Below, piece after piece: positions 16,355-26,893 of a DNA stretch of 64,000 bases. The stretch comes from an uncultured Pseudomonadales bacterium (lineage in GTDB: Bacteria > Pseudomonadota > Gammaproteobacteria > Pseudomonadales > Pseudohongiellaceae). Under the pieces are notes generated by a model, which did no database searches, was not told where the DNA came from, and saw only the letters and a program-made list of their open reading frames with translations. The position numbers were made by a program, and so were the translations under genes. The stretch spans positions 1 to 64,000 of the forward strand of contig CALTDI010000016.1 of NCBI GenBank assembly GCA_943842505.1, given 5' to 3'. Within the stretch, counting starts at the first letter, position 1, and each line of letters starts with the position of its first letter.

Positions 16355-17623
16355 GTGGAAAACCAAATTTTCGAATTGCAGTATGCAATGGACACGTTCT
16401 ATTTTCTCATTTGTGGCGCACTCGTCATGTGGATGGCGGCAGGTTTCGCTATGCTCGAAGCGGGACTGGTTCGTTCTAAGAACACCACAGAAATTCTCAC
16501 AAAAAACGTCGCACTGTATGCGATTGCCTGCACCATGTATTTGGTTTGCGGCTATCAGATCATGTACGACGGCGGCATCTTCTTATCTGGCATCACTACG
16601 GTTGCACAGATGGACGACGCGGCAATCGCAGGCGTACTCGCCGAATCCGCAGAAGCGGGCTTCGATGGCGACTCGGTCTACTCAGGCGCTTCCGATTTCT
16701 TCTTCCAGGTAGTATTCGTTGCAACGGCAATGTCGATTGTCTCAGGCGCAGTTGCCGAGCGAATGAAGCTTTGGGCCTTCCTTGCATTCGCAGTAGTCAT
16801 GACCGGCTTCATCTATCCGATGGAAGGCAGCTGGACCTGGAATGGCGATTCCGTATTCGGTCTTTTCGAACTTAGCTACAGTGACTATGCCGGATCTGGC
16901 ATCGTGCATTTGGCCGGCGCTACCGCTGCGCTCGCAGGCGTACTTCTACTAGGCCCAAGAAAGGGTAAATACAGCGCTGCAGGCGCGCCACAGGCGATTC
17001 CTGGTGCTAACTTGCCGCTGGCAACACTGGGTACATTCATCCTGTGGATGGGCTGGTTTGGCTTCAACGGTGGTTCTACTCTTAAGCTAGGTGGAATCGG
17101 TGTAGCTAACGAAGTGGCTAACGTATTTCTTAACACGAACGCAGCCGCAGCCGGCGGACTCATTGCAGCTCTACTTGTAGCGCGCCTGATGTTCGGTAAG
17201 GCCGACCTCACAATGGCACTCAACGGTGCGCTTGCTGGCCTGGTTGCGATCACTGCAGAACCTGCCGATCCAACACCACTGCTAGCAACAATCATTGGCG
17301 CCATCGGTGGCACGATCGTAGTGTTCAGCATTATCACTCTGGACAAGCTGAAGATCGACGATCCGGTCGGTGCGATCTCGGTCCACGGCACGATAGGTAT
17401 CTTCGGTATCTTCGCCGTACTCCTCTCCGATCCCGATGCGACCTTCATGGGTCAGCTGGTTGGCATGCTAACTATCTTCGTCTGGGTATTTGCTACTAGC
17501 GCGATCGTATGGTTTGCCATCAAGGCGATCATGGGTCTTCGAGTTAGCGAGGAAGAAGAAGCGGAAGGTGTCGACATGTCAGAATGCGGCATGGAAGCTT
17601 ATCCGGAATTTGTAACTCAGTAA
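16355..17623 (+). CDS. amtB: Ammonium transporter AmtB
   Basis: A channel for ammonium in the inner membrane, 422 residues from GTG 16355. GGAGG at 16343-16347 sets this start; the longer frame from TTG 16319 has no ribosome site. About 11 hydrophobic segments are visible. The twin-His pore residues lie in SGIVHLAGATAAL and ISVHGTIGIFG, and the family signature GGSTLKLGG/WFGFNGGS is present. No cleavable signal peptide is seen. C-terminal EEEAEGVDMSECGMEAYPEF matches the GlnK-interacting tail. Terminator follows at once. Confidence 0.95.
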   Translation: MENQIFELQYAMDTFYFLICGALVMWMAAGFAMLEAGLVRSKNTTEILTKNVALYAIACTMYLVCGYQIMYDGGIFLSGITTVAQMDDAAIAGVLAESAEAGFDGDSVYSGASDFFFQVVFVATAMSIVSGAVAERMKLWAFLAFAVVMTGFIYPMEGSWTWNGDSVFGLFELSYSDYAGSGIVHLAGATAALAGVLLLGPRKGKYSAAGAPQAIPGANLPLATLGTFILWMGWFGFNGGSTLKLGGIGVANEVANVFLNTNAAAAGGLIAALLVARLMFGKADLTMALNGALAGLVAITAEPADPTPLLATIIGAIGGTIVVFSIITLDKLKIDDPVGAISVHGTIGIFGIFAVLLSDPDATFMGQLVGMLTIFVWVFATSAIVWFAIKAIMGLRVSEEEEAEGVDMSECGMEAYPEFVTQ

Positions 17624-17660
17624 TCACTAGATTAACTCTCCCTTAGCGTATTACTTACGT

Positions 17661-17693
17661 AAGCGCCTTTGAATTCAAAGGCGCTTTTTTTTT
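17661..17693 (+). terminator. Rho-independent terminator after amtB
   Basis: AAGCGCCTTTGAATTCAAAGGCGCTT is a near-continuous perfect inverted repeat (10-bp stem or longer) followed by nine T. Confidence 0.95.
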
Positions 17694-17779
17694 GCTTAAA
17701 ACCTAAAAAATCGTGGGATAACTACGTCGCAGAATCTACTACTAACTCGCAACGCTACGCTGCGAACAACCTCCTCAGC

Positions 17780-19066
17780 TTGAGCAGTGCCGAGCTTTTG
17801 CTAGGCATGTATATCTGCGAATTGGACTGCGCCTAGTCGAAGACTCCGTTTCCGATGGGCGGGTTTCACCTAAAGAATGCCGAAGACATTGAGGTGCTCG
17901 CAAAGCACTGTAAGCATGTCGTCATCGACACCAATAAGGGTGTGCAGCCACGCAGGGCACGAGAGAATCAGCTGACGATTCTAAGCTCTGCCCGTCGCGC
18001 CGCTCCTGCGTCATCCTCGATAAAAATTGATCGCGATCTTTATCAGCAGACTCGAAGCGTTAAACAGCAGATCGATAAAGCCTACAAATTACATCAAACG
18101 CTTAAAGTCAATTTCGCTACCCAGGCACTCGCCGTTCGCAACAGCGAAGACATGGATATCCCACTCTTGGAAAAATCGATCTCGGGCCTAGTCGAGTCTG
18201 CCATCGCAAATCCGCAGACACATATCTGGCTATTGAATACAGACCCGTCAGACAGAATCGATACCGACTACTGTGTGCGTGCAGCAATTTGGTCGGTCGT
18301 ATTGGCGAGACAAGTAGGAATGCACAGCCACGACATGCATATTCTCTGCATGGGAACCCTGCTGGCCGATATCGGAATGCAGCTTCTGCCGGTAAGACTG
18401 GTTAACAAGCGCGGGCCGTTTCGAAAGAAGGAGTATCTAGCCTATAGAAAGCACAGTGATTTTGGTGTCGACGTAGTTTCACACTACCCGGACCTTGATG
18501 ATCGGGTAGCGGGGATTGTTCGTGCACACCATGAGCGGCAAGATGGTCGGGGGTTTCCGCGCAAACTTCGAGCTGGACAAATTCCTGTGCTAGCCTGCTT
18601 TGCGAACCTCGCCTATTGCTTCGAACGTTTACTGCGCAGTAATGGAGAGGGTCCCGCTCTGCCGCCGGCGAAAGCGCTAACAAAGCTGTATAAACAACGG
18701 GCATTGAAATTTCCCGAGCAGTTGGTTGTTGAGCTGATTCACCTAATGGGGACCTATCCTGTAGGCTCCCTGGTAATATTATCCAGCGGTGAGGTTGGTC
18801 TGGTATTAGAGCAAAATCCGAAAGAGAAGTTATCGCCCAATATCGCACTGTTAACCGATAAGAATATGGCCGCGCTTGAGAAACCCAAACTCGTGGATCT
18901 TGCGAATCAGGGCAAGTCAAAAATAGATCGTTCAATCGTGTCTAGTTATCGGTCGGGAAATGCCGCTAACAAATTAGCCGGTGGCAAAGATTTGGATCCG
19001 CGCAATTACTGCTTTAGTTTCTTCGGTAGGCGCGTAGGCTTCGGATCGCTGTCTTTTCGTTTCTAG
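17780..19066 (+). pseudogene. HD-GYP domain protein with an in-frame TAG and degenerate HD site
   Basis: From ATG 17855 the frame gives 403 residues. The same frame continues upstream with LLLGMYICELDCA, TAG at 17834, then SKTPFPMGGFHLKN. This aligns with the DUF3391-type N-terminus of HD-GYP proteins where the TAG position is normally Trp, so TGG has become TAG; TTG 17780 is a possible original start without clear ribosome site. The phosphodiesterase domain has HHERQDGRGFP (GYP motif, Tyr to Phe) but the HD doublet is AD in LLADIGMQLLP, so a metal ligand is lost. Even if expressed from 17855 it probably cannot hydrolyse cyclic di-GMP; a binding or scaffold role is possible. The final ~70 residues are basic and unrelated to the domain. 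Confidence 0.75.
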
Positions 19067-19117
19067 CCTGTTCGTTTCTAGCCTGGCAGCTATCCTCACA
19101 TCTAGTAGTTCCTGAAA

Positions 19118-19876
19118 CTACATATCCCCAAACTTGTGTTGCAAGATGGCCAGCGCTGCGATTGGCGCAGTCTCGGTACGCAGTATGCGCTTGCCTAGAG
19201 AGACGATCCTAAAACCATTGTCCCGTGCCCAGTCAATCTCGGCAGGCGAGAAGCCTCCCTCGGGCCCGATCAATAGATCGATATGTCTGTCCGTGATAGG
19301 TTCTGCGATAGGTTCCGCGATAGATTCCGGGATGCTATCGGAACCACTTGGCTCCAACATCCACCTGTTGGCACTGCTGCCCTGAGCCAGATCCGCCAAT
19401 GGCATCGGGCTATGTATCGATGGAACAGTTAAGCGGCCACTCTGCTCGCAGGCACTAATGGCAATCCTGCGCCAGTGCAGCAGCTTCTTCTCCAGCCGCT
19501 CCGGTTTGAGTCTGACCTCGCCATGTTCTGTATAGACTGGGCTAATTTCCGTTACACCGAGTTCCGTAGATTTCTGCACCGCGAAATCCATTCTGTCTCC
19601 CCGTGATAGACCCAGGATTAGATGAAGCCCCAAGCGATTCTGTTCCTCATCGGCATCGAGCTCACGCCGCACCTCGATCAGCTCGACCTCGACAGACTTC
19701 TTGGTCGCCGCGCAAATCCGCGCTAGAAATTCACCGTGCTGGGAATTGAATAGGAGGAGTTCATCATCGACACGCAGACGCAAAACATTGCCGAGATAGT
19801 GAGCGGTCTCTTTGGGAAGAGGAACGAGCGCATTCAGCTTAAGCGGAGCATCGATATAAACGCGAGAGAGTCGCAT
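19118..19876 (-). CDS. rsmE: 16S rRNA m3U1498 methyltransferase RsmE
   Basis: A 252-residue SPOUT methyltransferase that modifies U1498 of 16S rRNA. It begins MRLSRVYIDAPL, has a PUA-like N-terminal domain, LILGLSRGDRMDFAVQKSTE, ISACEQSGR, and the C-terminal knot IGPEGGFSPAEI and LGKRILRTETAPIAAL. An unusual insert around residues 180-192 contains an imperfect duplication (ESIAEPIAEPIT). It is the last gene of the SAM-cycle operon, 10 bp after metF, and uses the SAM made by metK. Confidence 0.94.
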   Translation of the reverse strand: MRLSRVYIDAPLKLNALVPLPKETAHYLGNVLRLRVDDELLLFNSQHGEFLARICAATKKSVEVELIEVRRELDADEEQNRLGLHLILGLSRGDRMDFAVQKSTELGVTEISPVYTEHGEVRLKPERLEKKLLHWRRIAISACEQSGRLTVPSIHSPMPLADLAQGSSANRWMLEPSGSDSIPESIAEPIAEPITDRHIDLLIGPEGGFSPAEIDWARDNGFRIVSLGKRILRTETAPIAALAILQHKFGDM

Positions 19877-19886
19877 CTAGCAATGC

Positions 19887-20753
19887 CTACGGCAGTTCAT
19901 TCTGATTGCGCTTGCCAAGGTCCAGATTAGTCCAAATCTGACTAACGCTCTGGCTGAGGTTCATCGAATAGAAATGAAGTCCGGGGGCGCCGCCCGCTAG
20001 CAGGTCTTCACACAATTCGCTAACCACATCGATGCCGAAGCTGCGCAGACTCTCGACGTCGTCACCGAAACCCTGCAGTCTCTTATCCAGCCACCTTGGA
20101 ATCTCAGCACCACAGTTTGCACTGAAACGGGCAAGGTTTGCGTAGTTGCCGATAGGCATAATGCCAGGGACTATGGGAATAGTTATTCCCGCATCGCCGC
20201 AATAGTCGGCGAAGCGGAAATAGGCATCGGGGTTGTAGAAGTACTGAGTAATTGCCGAGTTTGCACCGGCATCCACCTTGCGCTTGAAGAAATCCACATC
20301 AGAAGCATAACTCTTCGACTCGGGATGAATCTCCGGGTAGCAGGCCACATCGATATGAAAATGATCGCCGGTCTCCCTGCGAATGAACTCGACAAGCTCA
20401 TTGGCATAGTGATGTTGCACCGACGCACCGACACCGGACGGCATGTCTCCGCGTAAGGCCACCAGACGTCTTATGCCGGCGTCTATATAAGACTGCAACA
20501 GCTGACGTATTTCTTCTTCATCTGCTCCGCCAAAGGAAAGATGAGGTGCACAGACAGAACCGGCCGCATGGTAACGCAGCACGATCTGCGCAGTACCGGC
20601 CTTGGTTGACCCCCCAGCGCCGTAAGTTACGGAGAAGAAATCGGGGTTCAACTTGCATAGTTCCGCGTGCACCGTATCCAGCTTCGCTTCCCCCGCCTGC
20701 GTGCGAGGCGGGAAAAACTCGATGCTGAATTTTGATGGATTAGATACATCCAT
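19887..20753 (-). CDS. metF: Methylenetetrahydrofolate reductase MetF
   Basis: Reduces 5,10-methylene-THF to 5-methyl-THF with FAD, supplying methyl groups for methionine. The 288-residue TIM barrel shows FSIEFFPPRTQAGE, VTYGAGGSTK, LVALRGDMPSG, ITQYFYNPDAYF and PIVPGIMPI. It lies 47 bp after ahcY in the SAM-cycle operon, with GGAAAGG before its ATG. Confidence 0.96.
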   Translation of the reverse strand: MDVSNPSKFSIEFFPPRTQAGEAKLDTVHAELCKLNPDFFSVTYGAGGSTKAGTAQIVLRYHAAGSVCAPHLSFGGADEEEIRQLLQSYIDAGIRRLVALRGDMPSGVGASVQHHYANELVEFIRRETGDHFHIDVACYPEIHPESKSYASDVDFFKRKVDAGANSAITQYFYNPDAYFRFADYCGDAGITIPIVPGIMPIGNYANLARFSANCGAEIPRWLDKRLQGFGDDVESLRSFGIDVVSELCEDLLAGGAPGLHFYSMNLSQSVSQIWTNLDLGKRNQNELP

Positions 20754-20800
20754 AATTTACCTTTCCTTGTTGCTCTTCTTGGTCAGTACTAAAGATCTAC

Positions 20801-22204
20801 CTAGTACTTGTAGCTATCGGTCTTGTAAGGGCCATTCACATCGACGTTGATGTACTTGGCCTGAGTATCGGTAAGCTTTGTTAACACGCCTCCGAAGCCG
20901 CCAACCATCATCGCAGCAACTTCTTCGTCGAGATGCTTAGGCAGCACTTCGACATACAGATTGGCTGTCTTCTCGGCTTCAGGTAGATCGGCAAACTTTC
21001 GCTCGAACATGAACATCTGTGCCAATACCTGATTCGCGAATGAGCCATCCATGATGCGCGAAGGGTGGCCAGTCGCATTGCCAAGGTTGATCAGACGGCC
21101 TTCAGAGAGAAGAATCAGGTAATCGCTCTGATTCGTGGCGCCATCGCGATAGATCTTGTGAACCTGAGGCTTAATTTCTTCCCATTCCCAATTCTCGCGC
21201 ATAAAGGCTGTGTCGATTTCATTGTCGAAGTGACCGATATTACAAATCACAGCGCCGGTCTTGACCGCCTGCAACATGAACTTGTCGCAGACGTTAACGT
21301 TGCCGGTAGTTGTCACGATTAGATCGATCTTCCCAAGCAATGCCGTGTCGATGCCCTCGCTAGACCCTGTGTTGATACCATCGATGTAGGGAGAGACCAG
21401 CTCATAGCCATCCATGCAGGCTTGCATCGCACAGATCGGGTCTATCTCAGCAATCTTTACGATCATGCCTTCCTGATTAAGGCTCTGTGCCGAACCCTTG
21501 CCTACGTCACCATAGCCAACTACTAATGCCTGCTTGCCGGAGAGCAACATATCCGTGCCGCGCTTGATGCCGTCGTTTAGCGAGTGACGACAGCCGTACT
21601 TGTTGTCGTTCTTGGACTTGGTTACCGAATCGTTCACGTTGATAGCTGGAACTTTCAGGGAGCCTTCTTCCAGCATCTCTAAAAGGCGATGCACACCAGT
21701 AGTCGTCTCTTCGGTGATGCCGTGAATGTTTGCCAGTAGCTGGGGGTACTTCTCATGCACCATCGCCGTCAGGTCGCCGCCATCGTCAAGAATCATGTTC
21801 ACATCCCAGGGCTCGCCGTCTTTTAGGATAGTCTGCTCAATGCACCATTCGCCTTCGTCTTCCGTCTGTCCCTTCCAGGCGTAGACGGCGATGCCGGCTG
21901 CAGCGATACAAGCCGCTGCGTGGTCTTGAGTGGAGAAGATGTTGCAAGATGACCAGCGAACCTCTGCACCGAGATCAACCAGTGTCTCGATGAGCACGGC
22001 CGTCTGCACCGTCATATGAATACAGCCGAGGATCTTCGCATTGGCCAGAGGCTTCTCGGCGGCGTACTTGTGGCGCAGAGTCATCAGGGCGGGCATCTCT
22101 GCCTCGGCCAATGTAACTTCGCGGCGACCAAACGCGGCCAGGCTAATATCTGCTACTTTATAATCTTGTGCTACTGCATTTTCTTGTACTGATAAATCGT
22201 TCAT
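20801..22204 (-). CDS. ahcY: Adenosylhomocysteinase AhcY
   Basis: Hydrolyses S-adenosylhomocysteine to adenosine and homocysteine, using tightly bound NAD. The 467 residues include the catalytic [13 protein letters not shown] region, the NAD-binding [27 protein letters not shown], and the C-terminal [10 protein letters not shown] supplying the cofactor-binding Lys/Tyr. GGAG lies 7 bases before the ATG. It sits between metK and metF, so the operon encodes consecutive steps of the SAM cycle. No SAH riboswitch is visible; the space to metK is only 25 bp. Confidence 0.97.
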   Translation of the reverse strand: MNDLSVQENAVAQDYKVADISLAAFGRREVTLAEAEMPALMTLRHKYAAEKPLANAKILGCIHMTVQTAVLIETLVDLGAEVRWSSCNIFSTQDHAAACIAAAGIAVYAWKGQTEDEGEWCIEQTILKDGEPWDVNMILDDGGDLTAMVHEKYPQLLANIHGITEETTTGVHRLLEMLEEGSLKVPAINVNDSVTKSKNDNKYGCRHSLNDGIKRGTDMLLSGKQALVVGYGDVGKGSAQSLNQEGMIVKIAEIDPICAMQACMDGYELVSPYIDGINTGSSEGIDTALLGKIDLIVTTTGNVNVCDKFMLQAVKTGAVICNIGHFDNEIDTAFMRENWEWEEIKPQVHKIYRDGATNQSDYLILLSEGRLINLGNATGHPSRIMDGSFANQVLAQMFMFERKFADLPEAEKTANLYVEVLPKHLDEEVAAMMVGGFGGVLTKLTDTQAKYINVDVNGPYKTDSYKY

Positions 22205-22229
22205 GTCTAACTCCGTTTTATAAATAGTG

Positions 22230-23390
22230 TTATAGGCCAGCCGCTGCTTTAAGCGCGTCAGCCTTGTCTGTTTTTTCCCAGCTTAGGTCCAGGTCTTCGC
22301 GACCGAAGTGACCGTAGGCGGCAGTGTCTCTATAGATCGGCTGGATCAGGTCCAGCATCTTGATCAGGCCTTTCGGGCGCAGCTCGAAATGCTCGCGAAT
22401 TAATTCGACGATCTTCGCATTGCTCACCTTGTTAGTGCCGAATGTTTCTATGCTTATCGATGTTGGTTCTGCAACCCCGATGGCGTAAGAGAGTTGAATC
22501 TCGCAACGCTCTGCGATACCCGCAGCAACGATGTTCTTGGCAACATAGCGCGCCGCGTAGGCTGCCGAGCGATCAACCTTGGACGGGTCTTTTCCGGAGA
22601 ATGCGCCGCCACCGTGTCGCGCCATACCGCCGTAGGTATCGACGATAATCTTTCTACCGGTAAGCCCGCAGTCGCCGTAGGGGCCACCGATAACGAAGCG
22701 GCCGGTTGGGTTGATGAAATACTTGGTGTCCGCGTTGATCCAGGCCTGTGGAAGAACGGGCTTAATAATTTCTTCCATAACCGCTTCTTGTAAATCTTTA
22801 AGCGAGATCTCTTCGCTGTGCTGCGTCGACAGTACGACGGCATCGATTGCAACCGGCTTGCCGTCTTCATAACGGAAGGTAATCTGACTCTTCGCGTCTG
22901 GCTGTAACCAGGGCAGGGTGCCATCTTTACGCACTTCTGATTGACGCTTCACTAGCAGGTGTGAATAGGTGATTGGTGCTGGCATTAACACGTCAGTTTC
23001 GTTTGTCGCGTAACCAAACATCAAGCCCTGGTCGCCCGCGCCCTGTTCGTGATCTGCCGTGTCATCAACACCCATGGCGATGTCTGGAGACTGCTTGCCG
23101 ATGCCATTGAGTACTGCACAGGTGTTGCTGTCGAAACCACTCTCAGAATTGTTGTAGCCGATATCGTTTACAACACCGCGCACGATGTCTTCAATGTCGA
23201 CGTAGGCATCTGTTGTTATCTCTCCGGCAACAATGACCATGCCAGTCTTAATCATAGTCTCGCAGGCTACTCTGGAGCCTTTGTCCTGCTCAAGCAGAGC
23301 ATCCAGGATTGCGTCGGAGATCTGGTCGGCCATTTTATCCGGGTGGCCCTCAGATACTGACTCAGATGTGAAGAGTGTAGATTCTGCCAT
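22230..23390 (-). CDS. metK: S-adenosylmethionine synthetase MetK
   Basis: Makes SAM from methionine and ATP. The 386 residues match the family: [19 protein letters not shown], the [12 protein letters not shown] loop, [37 protein letters not shown] and [16 protein letters not shown] lies upstream of the ATG. It is the second gene of the operon, 84 bp after sahR; that short A/T-rich gap carries no copy of the operator found upstream of sahR. Confidence 0.97.
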   Translation of the reverse strand: MAESTLFTSESVSEGHPDKMADQISDAILDALLEQDKGSRVACETMIKTGMVIVAGEITTDAYVDIEDIVRGVVNDIGYNNSESGFDSNTCAVLNGIGKQSPDIAMGVDDTADHEQGAGDQGLMFGYATNETDVLMPAPITYSHLLVKRQSEVRKDGTLPWLQPDAKSQITFRYEDGKPVAIDAVVLSTQHSEEISLKDLQEAVMEEIIKPVLPQAWINADTKYFINPTGRFVIGGPYGDCGLTGRKIIVDTYGGMARHGGGAFSGKDPSKVDRSAAYAARYVAKNIVAAGIAERCEIQLSYAIGVAEPTSISIETFGTNKVSNAKIVELIREHFELRPKGLIKMLDLIQPIYRDTAAYGHFGREDLDLSWEKTDKADALKAAAGL

Positions 23391-23474
23391 TAGTATGTCC
23401 TCAAAAAGTAGTTATAGTTATTAATAGTGATTAAATGTAAATTTTTAAGTAAAAGTCTGTTAGTGATAGCAAAT

Positions 23475-24482
23475 TTAAGAGCCAGATGTCACATTTTTAA
23501 AAGTGCGCATCTGAATCTGAAAGCCATTGCGTAATCCAAGATAGGAACTCTGTTGTATCGTTAAACCCGCCTTCTCGGCCCAATGATCCAGGTCGCCTTC
23601 TTCGAAGCCAAGCCATAGATCGCCGCAGGACTCTCGCACCCAATCCTGATCGTGACTGCACAGTTCGACGATCAGTAGATAACCCTCGGGATTCAGAAGC
23701 GCCCCAATATCCTTGAACGTCTTCGCAGGAGAAGAGATGTGATGCAGCACCATGTCGAAGATGATGAGATCGGCGCTTATGCCCTGCTTGCATGCAACAG
23801 CCGTATCGCCGAGTATAAATTCGACACCACTGCCGCCACTTTTAATGACCGCGGCACGGGACTTTTCCAACATGTCTTTGGAATTATCCAGTGCGGTTAG
23901 GTTCTCGAAGCGCTGCAAGAGCTCTGTCAGTAATTGGCCTTCTCCCGGGCCCACTTCCATCACCGCTGCCTCATCGCTCAGGGTCAGGCCGGCGATGAGA
24001 TCGTGCAGGCTGTTCGCATAGTCTGCGTGCTCCACGATCAAGCCCTGCTTTTCATTAAACTTGTTCGCATTCTTATTGAAAAAATTCAGAGAAAGCTGCG
24101 CTCGCTCCAATTGAATCTGCTTTATCTTCCTGAGCTGGCCTCCCGGAATCTCCAGACAGTCCAGGTTCTCGAAAACCGTCTTCTTGATATCGCTGTAAAT
24201 ATCATCTTCCGACAGGAATGTGCGCCTGTAGAAGATTGAGTTTCCCTCACGCCGCGTGGAAACCAGATTGCTGGTAGCGAGTATCTTTAGATGATGACTG
24301 AGGGCGGACTGCCTGATGTCGAGGATGCGGCATAACTCCAACACCCCGAATGACTCGTTCTTTAGTAGCCTCAGGATCTGCAGGCGTAAATGGTCGGCCA
24401 GGGCTTTATGCAGCGTGGTCAGTGCCTCCATCGGGCTCAAAGAGTCTGGGTCGCCGGTGGTCTTTAATGCAGGTGCTGCCAT
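23475..24482 (-). CDS. sahR: ArsR-family regulator fused to SAM-dependent methyltransferase domain (SahR-like)
   Basis: A 335-residue two-domain protein. Residues ~20-90 form an ArsR-type winged helix (LADHLRLQILRLL, LELCRILDIRQSALSHHL, STRREGNSIFYRR); the ArsR metal-binding Cys pair is missing. Residues ~165-320 form a class I methyltransferase fold: VMEVGPGEGQLL (motif I), LTALDNSKDML, FDMVLHHISSPAKTF, LLIVELCSHD. This architecture is that of SahR, a regulator of methionine/SAM-cycle genes that senses S-adenosylhomocysteine through the methyltransferase-like domain. Leading the metK-ahcY-metF operon supports the assignment. A palindrome about 70 bp upstream is its likely operator, implying autoregulation. 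Confidence 0.85.
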   Translation of the reverse strand: MAAPALKTTGDPDSLSPMEALTTLHKALADHLRLQILRLLKNESFGVLELCRILDIRQSALSHHLKILATSNLVSTRREGNSIFYRRTFLSEDDIYSDIKKTVFENLDCLEIPGGQLRKIKQIQLERAQLSLNFFNKNANKFNEKQGLIVEHADYANSLHDLIAGLTLSDEAAVMEVGPGEGQLLTELLQRFENLTALDNSKDMLEKSRAAVIKSGGSGVEFILGDTAVACKQGISADLIIFDMVLHHISSPAKTFKDIGALLNPEGYLLIVELCSHDQDWVRESCGDLWLGFEEGDLDHWAEKAGLTIQQSSYLGLRNGFQIQMRTFKNVTSGS

Positions 24483-24550
24483 GTCTAGGCCTAGGGGTCG
24501 GAAGTCCGAAGAGGCGCTAAGTTAGCAGCATTGCCCGACAATTTCAATTC

Positions 24551-24572
24551 TATATCAAAATATATTGATATA
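24551..24572 (-). promoter_or_regulatory. Palindromic operator candidate for SahR
   Basis: TATATCAA and TTGATATA form perfect 8-bp arms separated by 6 bp, 69 bp before the sahR start. A partial extra half-site (GATATTG) adjoins it. A/T-rich palindromes of this kind are typical for ArsR-family operators. The site lies between the SAM-cycle operon and the divergent tkt operon, but is much nearer to sahR. Elsewhere in 24483-24839 there are a 16-bp palindrome and short inverted repeats only. Confidence 0.65.
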
Positions 24573-24660
24573 GATATTGCTCGATGATGGGGCAGTCCGG
24601 GACTAAGCCTGATTGAAGTCAGGATCATGCCCCTTATCTTGTAATATATTGCCTCTGGGG

Positions 24661-24676
24661 TGCCATAGATATGGCA
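24661..24676 (+). other. 16-bp perfect palindrome upstream of tkt
   Basis: TGCCATAGATATGGCA is a perfect inverted repeat 164 bp before tkt. It has no T-run and could be a regulator site for the glycolytic operon. A looser pair, GATTCAG...CTGAATC, follows 12 bp later. Confidence 0.35.
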
Positions 24677-24839
24677 TATTCGATTCAGGTGCGGGAAAAT
24701 AGCGCTCTGAATCAGAAGCTCCCCGAAGCATTTACCTCCCTGCCCAACTGAATCTGGCTATCCAGCTAGCAGCAGGGCACTGAGTCACTCGCTTCGCTAA
24801 TAATGGCAATAATAAGCAGAAACTGAAGGAAATCGATCG

Positions 24840-26843
24840 ATGGCAGAACAAGCTGTGTCACGTAAACAGAGTGCCAATGCAATTCGTGCGCTAAGTATGG
24901 ATGCTGTGCAGAAGGCGAAGTCCGGACACCCCGGTGCGCCCATGGGAATGGCAGATATAGCACAGGTGCTCTGGTGCGATTTCCTCAAGCACAATCCGGG
25001 TGACCCGAACTGGTTCAATCGCGACCGCTTCGTGCTCTCCAATGGCCATGGATCGATGCTGATGTATTCCCTGCTGCATCTAACGGGCTACGATCTTTCT
25101 ATCGACGACTTGCAGCAGTTCAGGCAGTTCGACTCCAAGACCCCTGGCCATCCCGAGTTCGGTTATACGCCTGGCGTAGAAACTACCACAGGGCCGTTAG
25201 GGCAAGGCCTCGCCAATGCGGTGGGCATGGCGATCGCGGAGAAGACACTGGGCGCGCAGTTTAATCGCGAGAATCACGAGGTCATCGACCACTACACCTA
25301 TGTCTTCGCCGGTGACGGCTGCCTGATGGAAGGCATATCCCATGAAGTCTGTTCTCTGGCGGGCACGCTGAATCTTGGCAAACTCGTGATGTTCTATGAT
25401 GACAACGGCATCTCGATAGACGGCGAGGTAGACGAATGGTTTGCGGATGATACCGCTAAGCGTTTCGAGGCCTATGGCTGGCAGGTCTTGTCTGTCGATG
25501 GGCACGACCCCGCGGCTATTAGCGACGCGATCAAGCAAGCACAGAGCGAGGCGAGCCGGCCAACATTGATTAGCTGCAAGACAATTATCGGCTTCGGCTC
25601 GCCTAACAAGCAGGGCACTTCCGCCACTCATGGCGCACCGCTTGGCGATGAAGAGATAGCGGCTACGCGAGCAGCCCTTGAATGGCCACATGCTCCTTTC
25701 GTAATTCCCGAAGACATCAAGCAGTTATGGGATGCGACTGAGAAAGGCTTCACCGCCGAGTCCGCCTGGAAAGAGAAGCTTGTCATCTATGAGGAAGAAT
25801 ACCCAGAGCTCGCCATGGAACTGGTGCGCAGACTAAAAGGTCAGCTACCTAGCTATTTCAGTGCCAAGGCCGACGAATATATCGCCAAGTGCCAGGGCAG
25901 CGATGACAATATTCCCAGCCGCAAGGCCTCACAGAATTGTATCGAAGCCTATGCGAGCCTATTACCGGAATTAATCGGTGGCTCCGCCGATCTGACCGGG
26001 TCTAACCTAACCAACTGGTCAGGTAGCTCCGCGATCTCACAGAAGGCCGATGGCAACTATATCTACTACGGCGTGCGCGAGTTTGGAATGAGCGCCATCG
26101 CCACCGGCATGGCATTGCATGGCGGCTTCATCCCTTACACTGCAACCTTCCTGATCTTCATGGAATACGCACGTAACGCCGTGAGAATGTCGGCGCTGAT
26201 GAAACAACAGAGCATATTCGTCTACACCCACGACTCCATCGGTCAGGGCGAAGATGGACCGACGCACCAGCCGGTTGAGCAACTAGCCAGCCTGCGTACT
26301 ACACCGAATATGTCCGTATGGCGCCCCTGCGACAATGTCGAGTCTGCTGTCGCCTGGAAGTCCGCCATCGAAAGACAAGTAGGCCCGACTTCCCTGGTTT
26401 TCTCTCGCCAGAACCTGCCGCATCAGGCGCGCAGCGACGAACAGCTGCAAGCCATCGCTCGCGGTGCCTATATATTGAAAGACTGTGAGGGAGAGCCCTC
26501 AGTGATCGTGCTAGCCACAGGGTCAGAAGTAGCAATAAGCCTGGCAGCGGTAGAGACTCTTCAGGCAGAGGGAATAAAGGCGCGTCTGGTTTCCATGCCT
26601 AGTGTCGATGTTTTCGAGGCGCAGGATGCCGATTATCAGGAACAGGTGTTGCCAATGAGCGTGCGCAGACGCGTCGCAGTCGAGGCTGCAGGCGTCGACT
26701 ACTGGCGCAAGTTCGTCGGCCTCGATGGCAAGGTCATCGGCATGCACACCTTCGGAGAATCGGCTCCAGGGCCGGTGCTAATGGAACACTTCGGCTTCTC
26801 TGCTGAGAACATCGTCGCGACCGTTAAGTCTTTCGACGCGTGA
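24840..26843 (+). CDS. tkt: Transketolase
   Basis: Thiamine-diphosphate enzyme of the pentose phosphate pathway, transferring two-carbon units. The 667 residues match the bacterial family: [39 protein letters not shown], the ThDP motif [12 protein letters not shown] ending in DDNGISIDG, then [16 protein letters not shown] and the C-terminal FGESAPG. AAGGA lies upstream of the ATG. It leads a tkt-epd-pgk-fba cluster as in pseudomonads. Confidence 0.96.
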   Translation: MAEQAVSRKQSANAIRALSMDAVQKAKSGHPGAPMGMADIAQVLWCDFLKHNPGDPNWFNRDRFVLSNGHGSMLMYSLLHLTGYDLSIDDLQQFRQFDSKTPGHPEFGYTPGVETTTGPLGQGLANAVGMAIAEKTLGAQFNRENHEVIDHYTYVFAGDGCLMEGISHEVCSLAGTLNLGKLVMFYDDNGISIDGEVDEWFADDTAKRFEAYGWQVLSVDGHDPAAISDAIKQAQSEASRPTLISCKTIIGFGSPNKQGTSATHGAPLGDEEIAATRAALEWPHAPFVIPEDIKQLWDATEKGFTAESAWKEKLVIYEEEYPELAMELVRRLKGQLPSYFSAKADEYIAKCQGSDDNIPSRKASQNCIEAYASLLPELIGGSADLTGSNLTNWSGSSAISQKADGNYIYYGVREFGMSAIATGMALHGGFIPYTATFLIFMEYARNAVRMSALMKQQSIFVYTHDSIGQGEDGPTHQPVEQLASLRTTPNMSVWRPCDNVESAVAWKSAIERQVGPTSLVFSRQNLPHQARSDEQLQAIARGAYILKDCEGEPSVIVLATGSEVAISLAAVETLQAEGIKARLVSMPSVDVFEAQDADYQEQVLPMSVRRRVAVEAAGVDYWRKFVGLDGKVIGMHTFGESAPGPVLMEHFGFSAENIVATVKSFDA

Positions 26844-26893
26844 TACAAGTCAGCATCCCGACTCGTCTTACTTTGAATGCGTGGTAAAAAGTC

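Noticed and set aside
16885-17448. 187-codon frame antisense to amtB
   Set aside because: amtB is well conserved through the same bases; antisense composition is an artefact.
20754-24839. SAH or SAM riboswitch in the methionine-cycle operon
   Set aside because: Spaces before ahcY (25 bp) and metK (84 bp) are too short or A/T-rich without the conserved cores; the upstream palindrome fits a protein operator better.
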